From Glycomyces albidus (GTDB taxonomy: Bacteria > Actinomycetota > Actinomycetes > Mycobacteriales > Micromonosporaceae), in NCBI RefSeq assembly GCF_009451885.1, contig NZ_WIAO01000004.1, positions 62,001 through 126,000 on the forward strand: a stretch of DNA of 64,000 nt, in the 5' to 3' direction. Below the pieces are notes generated by a model. It had not been told where the DNA came from, ran no database searches, and worked only from the letters and a program-made list of their open reading frames with translations. Below are positions 39,024-47,846 of this stretch, one piece after another (positions within the stretch are counted from its first letter, which is position 1; the number at the start of each line of letters is the position of its first letter). Made by a program: the position numbers and the translations under genes.

Positions 39024-40463
39024 TCACGCTTCGGCCACTCCCGCCTCACCTTTCGCTCGCCTTGCTGCTTCGTCCGAGACCGTGCCGGGGCGCTTCTTCG
39101 CGACCCAGTCGGTGAGGGCGGCCTGGCGGGCGCGGGCGACGGCGAGGTCGCCGGGCTCGACGTCCTTGACGATGGTGGAGCCGGCGGCGACGTAGGCGCC
39201 GTCGCCGACCGAGACGGGGGCGACCAGGACGGTGTCGCAGCCGATGAACGCGCCCTCGCCGATCTCGGTGTGGTGCTTCTTGAGGCCGTCGTAGTTGGCG
39301 GTGATGACGCCGCAGCCGATGTTCGCGTCGGCGCCGACGGTGGCGTCGCCGAGGTAGGCGAGGTGGTTGGCCTTGGCGCCGCGGCCGATCTCGGCGTTCT
39401 TGGTCTCGACGAAGGCGCCGACCTTCGCCGACTCGGCGAGCTTTGAGGCCGGGCGCAGGTGGGCGTAGGGGCCGACGTGGGCGCCTTCGCCGATGTGCGC
39501 CTGCGTGGCGTGGGAGCGGACGACGACCGCGTCGGCGCCGACGATGGTGTCGGTGAGCGTCGTGTCCGGGCCGATCTCGGCGCCGGAGTCGACGGCGGTG
39601 GCGCCCTTGAGCTGGACGCCCGGACGCAGGAGCACGTCGGGGGCGACCTTGACGGTGGCGTCGATCCAGACGGTCTCGGGGTCGTCCATGGTGACGCCGG
39701 ACTTCATGAGCTCGGTGTTGATGCGGCCCTGGAGGATGCGGCGCAGGGCGGCGAGCTGGGCGCGGTCGTTGCAGCCGAGGACCTCGGTGGGGTCGTCGAC
39801 GACGACGGCGCCGACGGCGTGCCCGGCCTCGCGGGCGAGTTCGAGGACGTCGGTGAGGTACTCCTCGCCCTGGTCGTTCGCGGTGTCGAGGCGCGCGAGC
39901 TGCTCGCGGAGCACGTCGGCGTCGAACGCGTAGGTGCCGGAGTTGATCTCGCGGATGGCGAGTTCGGAGAGGTCGGCGTCGCGGTGCTCGACGTTGCGCA
40001 GGACGTTGCCGTCGCCGTCGCGGACGATGCGGCCGAACCCGGTGGGGTCCTCGACCTCGGCGGTGAGGACGGTGGCGCCGTTGCGGGCCTTCTCGTGGAC
40101 CTCGACGAGCTCGGCGAGCGTGTCGGGCCGCAGGAGCGGGGCGTCGCCGCAGGCGACGATGACGGTGCCGGTGAGGTCCGGGTTGGCCTCCATGGCGATG
40201 CGCACGGCGTGGCCGGTGCCGAGCTGCTTGTCCTGGAAGACCGTGGTCGACTGCGGCGCGTGCTCGGCGAGGTGCTCGCGGACCTGGTCGGCGGCGGCGC
40301 CGACGACGACGATCTGGCGCTCGGGCCCGACGGCCTTGACGGCCCGCAGGACGTGCCCCAGCAGCGAGCGGCCGAGCAGCTCGTGGAGGACTTTGGGACG
40401 GGCGGACTTCATGCGGGTGCCCAGGCCGGCGGCCAGGATGATCGCAGAACGCTCACTGCTCAT
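39024..40463 (-). CDS. glmU: Bifunctional GlcNAc-1-P uridyltransferase / GlcN-1-P acetyltransferase
   Basis: The 479-residue protein has an N-terminal nucleotidyltransferase domain (LAAGLGTRMKS near 11-21) and a C-terminal left-handed beta helix of hexapeptide repeats for acetyl transfer. It makes UDP-GlcNAc for peptidoglycan, after GlmM, which is also encoded in this window. The C-terminus ends in a short charged tail. Confidence 0.97.
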   Translation of the reverse strand: MSSERSAIILAAGLGTRMKSARPKVLHELLGRSLLGHVLRAVKAVGPERQIVVVGAAADQVREHLAEHAPQSTTVFQDKQLGTGHAVRIAMEANPDLTGTVIVACGDAPLLRPDTLAELVEVHEKARNGATVLTAEVEDPTGFGRIVRDGDGNVLRNVEHRDADLSELAIREINSGTYAFDADVLREQLARLDTANDQGEEYLTDVLELAREAGHAVGAVVVDDPTEVLGCNDRAQLAALRRILQGRINTELMKSGVTMDDPETVWIDATVKVAPDVLLRPGVQLKGATAVDSGAEIGPDTTLTDTIVGADAVVVRSHATQAHIGEGAHVGPYAHLRPASKLAESAKVGAFVETKNAEIGRGAKANHLAYLGDATVGADANIGCGVITANYDGLKKHHTEIGEGAFIGCDTVLVAPVSVGDGAYVAAGSTIVKDVEPGDLAVARARQAALTDWVAKKRPGTVSDEAARRAKGEAGVAEA

Positions 40464-40579
40464 GATGGGCCATGGTAGTCGGTTGCGCCGACGTGAACGG
40501 CCCGGGCCGCCGAACCGGTCCGCGCGCCCCGCATTACCGAATCGTTACGAATGGAACACGCTCTCCATGCGGTCGCATC

Positions 40580-40619
40580 TTGTGCGAGCTGTGTCATTCA
40601 TCATATGTTGCAGTCAACA
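40580..40619 (+). promoter_or_regulatory. Promoter and inverted-repeat operator of the sugar ABC operon
   Basis: TTGTGC (40580-40585) and TATGTT (40604-40609) are spaced by 18 bp. Overlapping the -10, TGTTG-CAGT-CAACA (40606-40619) is an inverted repeat in a locally AT-rich stretch, a plausible site for the ROK regulator encoded at the end of the operon. GGAGG lies 9 bp before the first ATG. Confidence 0.55.
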
Positions 40620-40641
40620 ACAAATCTTGGAGGTACCTCTC

Positions 40642-41772
40642 ATGCACTCCAGCAGCAGTCCGACCCCGCCGAGCCGACTCACGGCTCGCACACTCCGCCA
40701 AGGCGGCGCCGCGCTGGGCGCGGCGGCCCTGGCCCTCACCCTGACCGCCTGCGGCGCCGGCGAAGACGACGCCGGCAGCGGCGACACGCCCCTCATCGGC
40801 GTCATCCTCCCCGACTCGGCCTCGTCCGACCGGTGGGAGACCGCCGACCGCAAGTACCTCGAAGAGGCCTTCGAGGCCGCCGGGGTCGAGTACGACATCC
40901 AGAACGCCCAAGGCAGCCGCGAGGACTTCCAGACCATCGCCGACCAGATGCTCACCAACGGCGTCGACGTCCTGATCACGGTCAACCTCGACTCCGGCAC
41001 CGGCAAGACCGTCATCGAGAAGGCCAAGTCCCAGGGCGTGGCCACCATCGACTACGACCGGCTCACCGAGGACGGCGGCGCCGACTACTACGTCAGCTTC
41101 GACAACGAGCAGGTCGGCGTCCTCCAGGGCGAGGGCCTCGTCGCCTGCCTCGAAGGCGCCGCGAGCACGCCCCTCATCGCCGAGCTCAACGGCTCCCCCA
41201 CCGACAACAACGCCACCCTGTTCAAGAACGGGTACGACTCGGTCCTCGACCCGCTCTACGCCGACGGCACCTTCGAGAAGGGCCCCGACGAGTGGGTCCC
41301 CGACTGGGACAACGCCCAGGGCGGCACCCTCTTCGAGCAGATGCTCACCGACACCGGCGCCGAGATCGACGGGGTCCTGGCCGCCAACGACGGCCTCGCC
41401 CACGCCGTGATCACCGTCCTGCAGCGCAACAGCCTCAACGGCACCGTCCCGGTCACCGGCCAGGACGCCACCGTCCAGGGCCTGCAGAACATCCTCACCG
41501 GCGACCAGTGCATGACCGTCTACAAGGCGATCAAGCAGGAGGCCGACGCCGCCGCCGAACTGGCCGTCGCCCTCGCCAACGGCGAGAAGCCCGAGACCGA
41601 AGCGAGCGTGACCGACCCGGTCAGCGGCGCCGAGGTCCCCGCCGTGCTCCTCGAGCCGGTCGCCATCACCGCAGAGAACATCCAACTCGTCGTCGACGAC
41701 GGCTACGTCGACCCGGCCGAACTGTGCGCCGGCGATTACGCGGCCCTGTGCACCGAGCACGGGATCGGTTAG
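40642..41772 (+). CDS. Xylose-type sugar ABC transporter substrate-binding lipoprotein
   Basis: The 376-residue periplasmic-binding-protein-like lipoprotein has a signal ending LTLTAC (Cys37). The domain resembles XylF: IDYDRLTEDGGADYYVSFDNEQVGVLQG, SPTDNNATLFKNG and VPVTGQDATVQGLQNILTGDQCMTVYK. It probably captures a pentose or small sugar. It is the first gene of an operon with a permease, ATPase and ROK regulator. The exact ligand cannot be read. Confidence 0.9.
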   Translation: MHSSSSPTPPSRLTARTLRQGGAALGAAALALTLTACGAGEDDAGSGDTPLIGVILPDSASSDRWETADRKYLEEAFEAAGVEYDIQNAQGSREDFQTIADQMLTNGVDVLITVNLDSGTGKTVIEKAKSQGVATIDYDRLTEDGGADYYVSFDNEQVGVLQGEGLVACLEGAASTPLIAELNGSPTDNNATLFKNGYDSVLDPLYADGTFEKGPDEWVPDWDNAQGGTLFEQMLTDTGAEIDGVLAANDGLAHAVITVLQRNSLNGTVPVTGQDATVQGLQNILTGDQCMTVYKAIKQEADAAAELAVALANGEKPETEASVTDPVSGAEVPAVLLEPVAITAENIQLVVDDGYVDPAELCAGDYAALCTEHGIG

Positions 41773-41784
41773 GAGCAAGACACG

Positions 41785-42561
41785 GTGCTGCTCGAACTCA
41801 CCGGCATCTCGAAGCGCTTCGGACCGGTGGAGGTCCTCTCCGACGTCGATCTCGCGATCGACGCCGGAGAGGTCTGCGCCCTGGTCGGCGACAACGGCGC
41901 AGGGAAGTCCACTCTGGTCAAATGCGTGGCCGGCATCCACGACATCGACGGCGGCGAGATCGCCGTCGACGGCGAGGTCCGGACCATCACCGGGCCCCGC
42001 GACGCCGCGGCCCTCGGCATCGAGGTGGTCTACCAGGACCTCGCCCTGTGCGACAACCTCGACGTGGTCGAGAACCTGTTCCTCGGACGCGAGAAGCGCC
42101 GCGGCATCGTCCTCGACGACGACGCCATGGAGCAGCTCGCCGCCGAGACCCTCTCCTCGCTCGCCGTGCGCACCATCCGCAACCTCCGCCAGCCCGTCGC
42201 GAGCCTCTCCGGCGGCCAGCGCCAGACCGTCGCCATCGCCAAGGCGGTCCTGTGGAACTCGCGGCTGGTCATCCTCGACGAGCCCACCGCCGCGCTCGGC
42301 GTGGCCCAGACCCGCCAGGTCCTCGAACTCATCCGGCGCCTCGCCGACCAGGGCCTGGCCGTCCTCTACATCTCCCACAACCTCAACGACGTCTTCGCCG
42401 TGGCCGACCGGATCGCCGCGCTCTACCTGGGCCGCATGGCAGCCGTGCTCGACGCGGCCGACACCACCCAGTCGCAGGTCGTCGAGCTGATCACCAGCGG
42501 CCGCTCCGGCCAGCTGGGCCTCACCGACCAGAACACCGACCTGAACGGAGCCCGGTCGTGA
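41785..42561 (+). CDS. Sugar ABC transporter ATP-binding protein (single domain)
   Basis: The 258-residue ATPase has Walker A GDNGAGKST at 35-43, the signature LSGGQRQ and Walker B LVILDEPTAALG. It has one nucleotide-binding domain, unlike the duplicated XylG/RbsA type, and so resembles FrcA-like subunits that work as dimers. It starts at a GTG and overlaps the permease gene by 4 bp. Confidence 0.95.
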   Translation: MLLELTGISKRFGPVEVLSDVDLAIDAGEVCALVGDNGAGKSTLVKCVAGIHDIDGGEIAVDGEVRTITGPRDAAALGIEVVYQDLALCDNLDVVENLFLGREKRRGIVLDDDAMEQLAAETLSSLAVRTIRNLRQPVASLSGGQRQTVAIAKAVLWNSRLVILDEPTAALGVAQTRQVLELIRRLADQGLAVLYISHNLNDVFAVADRIAALYLGRMAAVLDAADTTQSQVVELITSGRSGQLGLTDQNTDLNGARS

Positions 42562-43829
42562 CCACCGCTGCGCCTCAGAACGACGTCGAAGCCGCGCAGG
42601 CGGCCCCGCCCGGCGCGGCCCGCGCCGTCCTCGACCACGCCCGGTCCTACTGGGCCGAGGTCCGCTCCGGCGAAGTCGGCGCGCTGCCCGCGGTCGCCGG
42701 GATCATCGCGCTCTGCGTGTTCTTCGGGCTGAGCAAGCCCGTGTTCCTGTCGGTCGGGAACCTCGCCAACCTCTTCGGGCAGGGCGCGGCCGTCGCGTGC
42801 ATCGCGATGGGCCTCGTGTTCGTCCTGATCCTCGGCGAGATCGACCTCTCGGCCGGATTCGCGTCCGGCGTGTGCGCCTCCGTGATGGCCGTGATCCTCA
42901 CCGACTGGGGACTGGCCTGGCCGCTCGCGATCGGCGCGGCCCTCGCCACCGGCGTCGCCATCGGGCTCGTGCTCGGGACGCTGGTGGTGAAGCTCGGCAT
43001 CCCGTCGTTCGTGGTGACGCTCGCGGCGTTCCTGGCCTTCCAGGGGATCGTCCTCATGATCCTCGGCGAGGGCAGCAACATCTCCATCAACGACGAGACG
43101 GTCAAGGCGCTCGCCGGCGGGAACCTCGAACGCTGGCAGGGCTGGGCGCTGCTGGTGGTCACCGTCGCCGCGTACGGCGCGATCCAGATCCAGCGGTGGC
43201 GGCGGCGGATCGCCCGCTCGCTCGTGCACGAGCCGCTCGCGGTCGTGCTGGCGCGCGTCGGCGCGCTCGCGGCGCTGCTGACCGCGACGGTGTTCCTGCT
43301 CAACCTGGAGCGCTCCGCGAACCCGCAGATCATCTCGCTCACCGGGGTGCCGGTCGTCGTGGTCATCCTCGGCGGCATGTTCGCGATCTGGACGTTCGTG
43401 CTGCACCGCACCAGGTTCGGGCGGCACCTGTACGCCGTGGGCGGCAACCCGGAGGCGGCGGTCCGCGCGGGCGTGAACGTCGACCGGGTCCGGATCGCCG
43501 CGTTCGTCATCTGCTCGGGCATGGCCGCGGTCGGCGGCGTCGTGGCGGCCTCGCGCGCGGCCTCGGTGGACCCGAACACCGGAGGGTCCAATGTGCTGCT
43601 CCTTTCCGTAGGGGCGGCCGTGATCGGCGGTGCTAGCCTCTTCGGAGGCAAGGGCACGGTGCGGGCGGCCCTCCTGGGAGGAGCGGTGGTGGCGATCATC
43701 AACAACGGCATGGGCCTCATGGGCCTCAGCGCCGGCGTGCGATTCGGCGTCACCGGTGCGGTCCTGCTCCTCGCCGCCGGCGTCGACGCCATGTCCCGTG
43801 GTCGGGGCAAGCTCTTCGGCAGGCACTGA
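42558..43829 (+). CDS. Sugar ABC transporter permease (XylH/RbsC type)
   Basis: The 423-residue membrane protein has about 10 helices and the conserved LILGEIDLSAGF and GRHLYAVGGNPEAAVRAGVNVDR motifs that contact the ATPase. GTG start. It forms the transmembrane path for the sugar delivered by the lipoprotein encoded at 40642. Confidence 0.95.
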   Translation: MTTAAPQNDVEAAQAAPPGAARAVLDHARSYWAEVRSGEVGALPAVAGIIALCVFFGLSKPVFLSVGNLANLFGQGAAVACIAMGLVFVLILGEIDLSAGFASGVCASVMAVILTDWGLAWPLAIGAALATGVAIGLVLGTLVVKLGIPSFVVTLAAFLAFQGIVLMILGEGSNISINDETVKALAGGNLERWQGWALLVVTVAAYGAIQIQRWRRRIARSLVHEPLAVVLARVGALAALLTATVFLLNLERSANPQIISLTGVPVVVVILGGMFAIWTFVLHRTRFGRHLYAVGGNPEAAVRAGVNVDRVRIAAFVICSGMAAVGGVVAASRAASVDPNTGGSNVLLLSVGAAVIGGASLFGGKGTVRAALLGGAVVAIINNGMGLMGLSAGVRFGVTGAVLLLAAGVDAMSRGRGKLFGRH

Positions 43830-43832
43830 CCG

Positions 43833-44918
43833 GTGGCCCGGACCGGGACCGAGGAGCTGCGGCGACGCAACCGCGCAGCGCTCGTCGAGCAGCTCCACCG
43901 GCACGGGCCCCAGACCCGCGCCGAACTCACCGAGGCCCTGGGGCTCAACCGGTCGACGATCGGCGCGCTCGCGGCGGACCTGGCCGAGACGGGGCACCTG
44001 CACGAGACGACGGGGCGGTCGACCGGCTCGGCCGGCCGGCCGTCGACGCTCGTGGAGTGCGTTCCGAAGGCGGCCACGGTGACCGCGGTGGAGATCCGCG
44101 TCGACCGGGTGCGGTTCGCGCTCGTCGGGCTCGGCGGGGAGGTGCTCGAACGCGCCGAGGCCGAACTCGACGGCGCCGACCCGGTGGACGCGATCGAGGT
44201 GGTCACCGGCGGGGCGGCCCGCGACGCCCTGGAGGCGGTCGCGGCGGTGCCGGGGCTCGTGGACGCGGGCGTGGTCGCGCACTCGACGGAGCTGGGCTGG
44301 GCCGGCCGCGACCTGGCCGCCGACCTCGCCGCTGCGACGGGCCGCGCCTGGCAGGTGGTGGACACGGCGACGGCCGCTGCGGTCGGGGAGTGGTCGCGCG
44401 GCGACGCGCACGAGTCGACGAAGCTGCTGTACCTGCACGGCGGCCGCGGCCTGACCGCCGGCCTCGTCGTCGACGGCCGCGCTCAGCGGGGCGGGTCGAT
44501 CCAGTTGGGGCACATCGTGGTCCAGCCGGGCGGGCACGAATGCGGGTGCGGGCTGCGGGGGTGCCTGGAGGCGGAGATGGAGGTCTTCGGGTACGCCGAG
44601 GACATCGAGTACGCGACGCTCGCGGCGGGCATGGGCGACGCCGCCGCACGGGACGGCCTGCGCCGCTCGGGCGAGGACCTCGGGCGCGCCCTCGGCGCGG
44701 TCGTGACCGCGACCGGCCCCGACGAGATCCTCTTCGGCGGCTGGCTGCGCGAGCTGTACCTCTCCACGGCGGCCCCGGTCCGCTCGGCGCTCGCCGAGAC
44801 GACGCTGCCGCACCTGAGGTCGCGGCTGCGGCTGCGCACGCCGGTCCTGGGTGACGAGGGCGCCCTCATCGGGGCGGCGGAGACGGGATTCGCTGCGGTC
44901 ATCGACGGGATGCGATGA
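43833..44918 (+). CDS. ROK-family transcriptional regulator
   Basis: The 361-residue protein has an N-terminal winged helix (about 5-65, TRAELTEALGLNRSTIGALAADL) and a ROK domain with the zinc motif in HECGCGLRGCLE. Usual members repress sugar genes until a sugar ligand binds. It is 3 bp behind the permease, so it most likely controls this transporter operon through the inverted repeat at 40606-40619. GTG start. Confidence 0.93.
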   Translation: MARTGTEELRRRNRAALVEQLHRHGPQTRAELTEALGLNRSTIGALAADLAETGHLHETTGRSTGSAGRPSTLVECVPKAATVTAVEIRVDRVRFALVGLGGEVLERAEAELDGADPVDAIEVVTGGAARDALEAVAAVPGLVDAGVVAHSTELGWAGRDLAADLAAATGRAWQVVDTATAAAVGEWSRGDAHESTKLLYLHGGRGLTAGLVVDGRAQRGGSIQLGHIVVQPGGHECGCGLRGCLEAEMEVFGYAEDIEYATLAAGMGDAAARDGLRRSGEDLGRALGAVVTATGPDEILFGGWLRELYLSTAAPVRSALAETTLPHLRSRLRLRTPVLGDEGALIGAAETGFAAVIDGMR

Positions 44919-45052
44919 GGGCTCGCGGCTTGTTCGAACCGGGAGGTGTCGGACCCGCGGGGGACACTTCAGATCCGGGGGTCCCTTGGGCATCCGATTT
45001 GAGCGGTTTCACGTTCCGGGGAGTTCGGCCCCACTCGGCCGGGAGGAGGTGG

Positions 45053-45124
45053 CTGGCCCGCCAGGACTCGAACCTGAAACGACTGAACCAAAATCAGTAG
45101 TGTTGCCGATTACACCACGGGCCA
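45053..45124 (-). tRNA. tRNA-Gln (anticodon TTG)
   Basis: The 72-nt minus-strand sequence folds with a 7-bp acceptor (TGGCCCG/CGGGCCA), a D arm, an anticodon arm ACTGA-loop-TCAGT with anticodon TTG (reads CAA) and a T arm with TTCGAGT. The first pair is U1-A72 and the discriminator is G, both typical of tRNA-Gln. CCA is not encoded. Confidence 0.95.
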
Positions 45125-45177
45125 TCGCAGGCGGATCCGAGCGATCGTCCCGCGCGCAGCCATCTTAGCAACCGCGG

Positions 45178-45858
45178 CTAGCGGTCGGCCCACACGTGCT
45201 TCGGGATCTGGGCGAGCACGTCGCACAGGAAGTCGGCCACCGGAAGAAGCTCATCCAGGTTGAGGCGGCCCTTGCGGAACGTCATCAGCCACGAGCCCTC
45301 GAACCGCCACCGGTAGGACTGCGCCCGCGGATCGGCGAGCATCCACTCCATCGTCCGCGGGTGGATCACGTCGTGCGCGAACCGCGGGTTGGCGGACACC
45401 ACCCGGAAGCGCTCGTTGAACGCGTGGTTCTCGAAGTCGATGTCCTTGCCGAGGGACTTGGGCAGCAACCCCTCGCGGCCGATCTCCAGGTACGGCCGCA
45501 TCGCCGGGAGGCCGACCGCCACCACCTGGAAGTAGTGGGTGGTCTCGTTCTCGCCGTCGCTGGTCCGGTACCGGTACTCGAAGCAGTGCAGGTGGACGCC
45601 CCGGTGCACGCCGCGGAAGACGTCCACCCCGCTGCGCCCGTGGCCGGCGGTGAACGGCGGCCTCGCCGAGATCCGCAGCACCGAGTCGTCCGCGGGCCGG
45701 TACTGGAACCCGTGGTGGGCGGCCCACGCCTGGCATCGAGCGATCCGGGCGTTGCGGGACCTGCGGCTGAAGTACACCGCCAGGCCGATGGCCGTGCCGA
45801 TCAGCGCCAGGCACGTGAGCGGGGCGAGCACGAGGAACGCTGCGGCCGCGCCGTCCAC
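45178..45858 (-). CDS. Membrane protein, tandem paralogue of the next gene, LemA-associated
   Basis: The 226-residue protein has one N-terminal membrane helix (about 9-30) and a cytosolic domain. It shares many blocks with the gene at 45941: the AWAA.HGFQY pattern, GVDVFRG, VVAVGLP, KDIDFENHAFNERFR, DVIHPRTMEWMLAD and the WRFEGSWLMTFR to KHVW end. The family is not named with confidence; it looks like a product of local duplication. The start is a GTG with GGGGG upstream. Confidence 0.8.
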   Translation of the reverse strand: MDGAAAAFLVLAPLTCLALIGTAIGLAVYFSRRSRNARIARCQAWAAHHGFQYRPADDSVLRISARPPFTAGHGRSGVDVFRGVHRGVHLHCFEYRYRTSDGENETTHYFQVVAVGLPAMRPYLEIGREGLLPKSLGKDIDFENHAFNERFRVVSANPRFAHDVIHPRTMEWMLADPRAQSYRWRFEGSWLMTFRKGRLNLDELLPVADFLCDVLAQIPKHVWADR

Positions 45859-45940
45859 GAGTACCCCCTCGGCTCCCGCCTCCGCCGGCCCCCGGCCCGG
45901 AGACGAATCGGGGCCGCGCCTTCCGGCGCGGCCCGTTTCG

Positions 45941-46606
45941 CTAGTTGTTCGACCAGACGTGCCGGGGCACCTGGGCGTAGATGTCGAGCAGGAAGTCCGC
46001 GTAGAAGAAGACCTCCTCGAGCTTGAGCAGCCCGGGCCGGAACGTCATCAGCCACGGCCCCTCGAACCGCCACTGGTAGGAGCGGGCGCGCTGGTCGGCG
46101 AGCATCCACTCCATCGTGCGGGCGTGGATCACGTCGTACGCGAAGCGGCGGTTCGGCGACTTGATCCGGAACGTGTCGTTGAACGTCTGGTTCTCGAAGT
46201 CGATGTCCTTCGCGAACCGCTTCGTCAGGAAGTTCTCCTGGCTGATGTCCAGCAGCGGCCGGGCCGTCGGCAGGCCGATCGCGACGACCTGGTTGTGGTG
46301 CGTCTGCGACTCCTTGCCCGAACCGGTCGTGTACGTGTACTGGAAGAACACGATGTGCGAGCCCTTGTACATGCCGCGGAACACGTCGATGCCCTTGCGG
46401 GAGTGGCCGACGTTGAACGGCTCCTCGCTGGAGAGGCCGACCACCGAGTTGTCGCTCGGCTCGTAGTGGAAGCCGTACTGGGCCGCCCAGGCCCGGTACA
46501 TCGCGATCTTCTTCTGGCGGGCGCGCCAGCCGAAGTACGCGATGGCGAGGACGATCGCGCCGCAGGCGACGTAGACCAGCCAGTTGGTGCTCTCCACGGG
46601 GTGCAT
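45941..46606 (-). CDS. Membrane protein next to lemA, paralogue of the gene at 45178
   Basis: The 221-residue protein has one N-terminal helix (about 7-27) and a soluble domain with GIDVFRGMYKG, VVAIGLPTARP, KDIDFENQTFNDTFR, DVIHARTMEWMLAD and WRFEGPWLMTFRPG. I use the Met at 46606. It lies 63 bp after lemA. The conserved W, D and H positions shared by the two copies suggest a real enzymatic or binding fold, but I cannot assign a function. Confidence 0.82.
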   Translation of the reverse strand: MHPVESTNWLVYVACGAIVLAIAYFGWRARQKKIAMYRAWAAQYGFHYEPSDNSVVGLSSEEPFNVGHSRKGIDVFRGMYKGSHIVFFQYTYTTGSGKESQTHHNQVVAIGLPTARPLLDISQENFLTKRFAKDIDFENQTFNDTFRIKSPNRRFAYDVIHARTMEWMLADQRARSYQWRFEGPWLMTFRPGLLKLEEVFFYADFLLDIYAQVPRHVWSNN

Positions 46607-46669
46607 TCCTTCGTACACGGGCCGGGGCCGCGCGCGGGCGGCACCGGGGCAGGGGGGATCGAGAAGCGG

Positions 46670-47563
46670 CTACCGGCCGTAGGGCTGCTGGCCGTAACCG
46701 GGCTGCTGCGGCTGCTGGGGCTGCTGCGGGTAGCCCGGCTGGGGGGCGCCGTAGCCGGGGGCGTGGCCGGGCTGCGGGGCGCCGTAGCCGGGCTGGGGCG
46801 ACTGGCCGTACCCCGGCTGCTGGGGCTGCGCGTAGCCGGGCTGCTGCTGGTAGCCGGGCTGGGGCGACTGGCCGTAGCCGGGCTGCGGGGCGCCGTAGCC
46901 GCCGGGGGGCAGCTGGCCGGGCGGAGGCTGCGGCGGCATCTGCTGCTGCTGGGGCTGCTGCATGAAGGCGGGCTGGCCCATGTCGCGCAGCTTCGGAGCG
47001 GTGCGGGCCTCGGGCGTGTCCAGCTCGAAGTACTCCTCGGGCTTGAAGCCGCCCATCTTGGCGGAGATCGAGCCGGGGAACACCTGGAGGGCGGTGTTGT
47101 ACTCGCGCACGTTCGCGTTGTAGAACCGGCGCGGGGCCGCGATCCGGTTCTCGGTCTCGGTGAGCTCGGTCTGGAGCTGGAGGAAGTTCTGGTTGGTCTG
47201 CAGCGCCGGGTACTGCTCCTGCATGTGGATCACGCCGCGGATGGCGTTGCCGAGCTGGCCTTCGACCTGGCCCTGCGCGGCGTGGCCGGCGTTCGGGTCC
47301 TGGCGGGCCTGCATGGCGAGCGCCCGCGCCTCGGCCACCTGGCGGAGCGTCGCGTTCTCGGCCCCGGCGGCCTGCTGCACCACGTACATCAGGTTGTCGA
47401 GCAGGTCGTACCGGCGCTGGAGCTCCACGTCGATCTGCGCCCACGACTCCTGGGTGATGTTCCGCAGCCGAACCAGCTTGTTGCGCCCGCCGATGACGGC
47501 GAACATCAGGATCAGGCCGATCAGCAGCAGGAGGATCAGGATCCAGACGATTGGGTTGTCCAT
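46670..47563 (-). CDS. LemA-family protein with Pro/Gly/Gln/Tyr-rich tail
   Basis: The 297-residue protein has an N-terminal membrane helix (about 6-25), then the LemA helical domain (RNITQESWAQIDVELQRRYDLLDNL to about residue 185), and a ~100-residue tail of repeats such as QPGYGQSP and APQPGYG that is probably disordered. LemA proteins are helical-bundle scaffolds in membranes. It is the first gene of the lemA/paralogue cluster. Confidence 0.93.
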   Translation of the reverse strand: MDNPIVWILILLLLIGLILMFAVIGGRNKLVRLRNITQESWAQIDVELQRRYDLLDNLMYVVQQAAGAENATLRQVAEARALAMQARQDPNAGHAAQGQVEGQLGNAIRGVIHMQEQYPALQTNQNFLQLQTELTETENRIAAPRRFYNANVREYNTALQVFPGSISAKMGGFKPEEYFELDTPEARTAPKLRDMGQPAFMQQPQQQQMPPQPPPGQLPPGGYGAPQPGYGQSPQPGYQQQPGYAQPQQPGYGQSPQPGYGAPQPGHAPGYGAPQPGYPQQPQQPQQPGYGQQPYGR

Positions 47564-47626
47564 AATCCGTGAGCCTAGTCCATCTATGCCAGCGGGAGGG
47601 CACCCCCAACAGCGCTGTCAGGGGCG

Positions 47627-47745
47627 GCTCGCAGGCGCCGCCGATCCGGCCTCCGGCACAGCTCGCAAGCAACGCCGCTACTCCTTGCCACGGCTCACAA
47701 GCGTCGCCGCTCTACTCCCCGCCACGGCTCGCAACTTTCGCCGCG
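47627..47745. repeat. Four imperfect 32-34-bp tandem repeats upstream of lemA
   Basis: Units beginning GCTC(G/A)CA start at 47627, 47661, 47693 and 47727, a spacing of 34, 32 and 34 bp. Each contains GCTCGCAAGC-like and CGCCGC elements. They fill the 283-bp gap between glmM and lemA, which contains no other gene that I can see. Confidence 0.7.
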
Positions 47746-47846
47746 GTGCCGTCAAGCGCGGCCTGCGGGCGCGGCCGGATCGCCCCCGATCCGGCGCGCG
47801 AGCGCTCCGGGAGTCCTTCCCGCGCATGGCGAAAGCGCGTCAGGCC

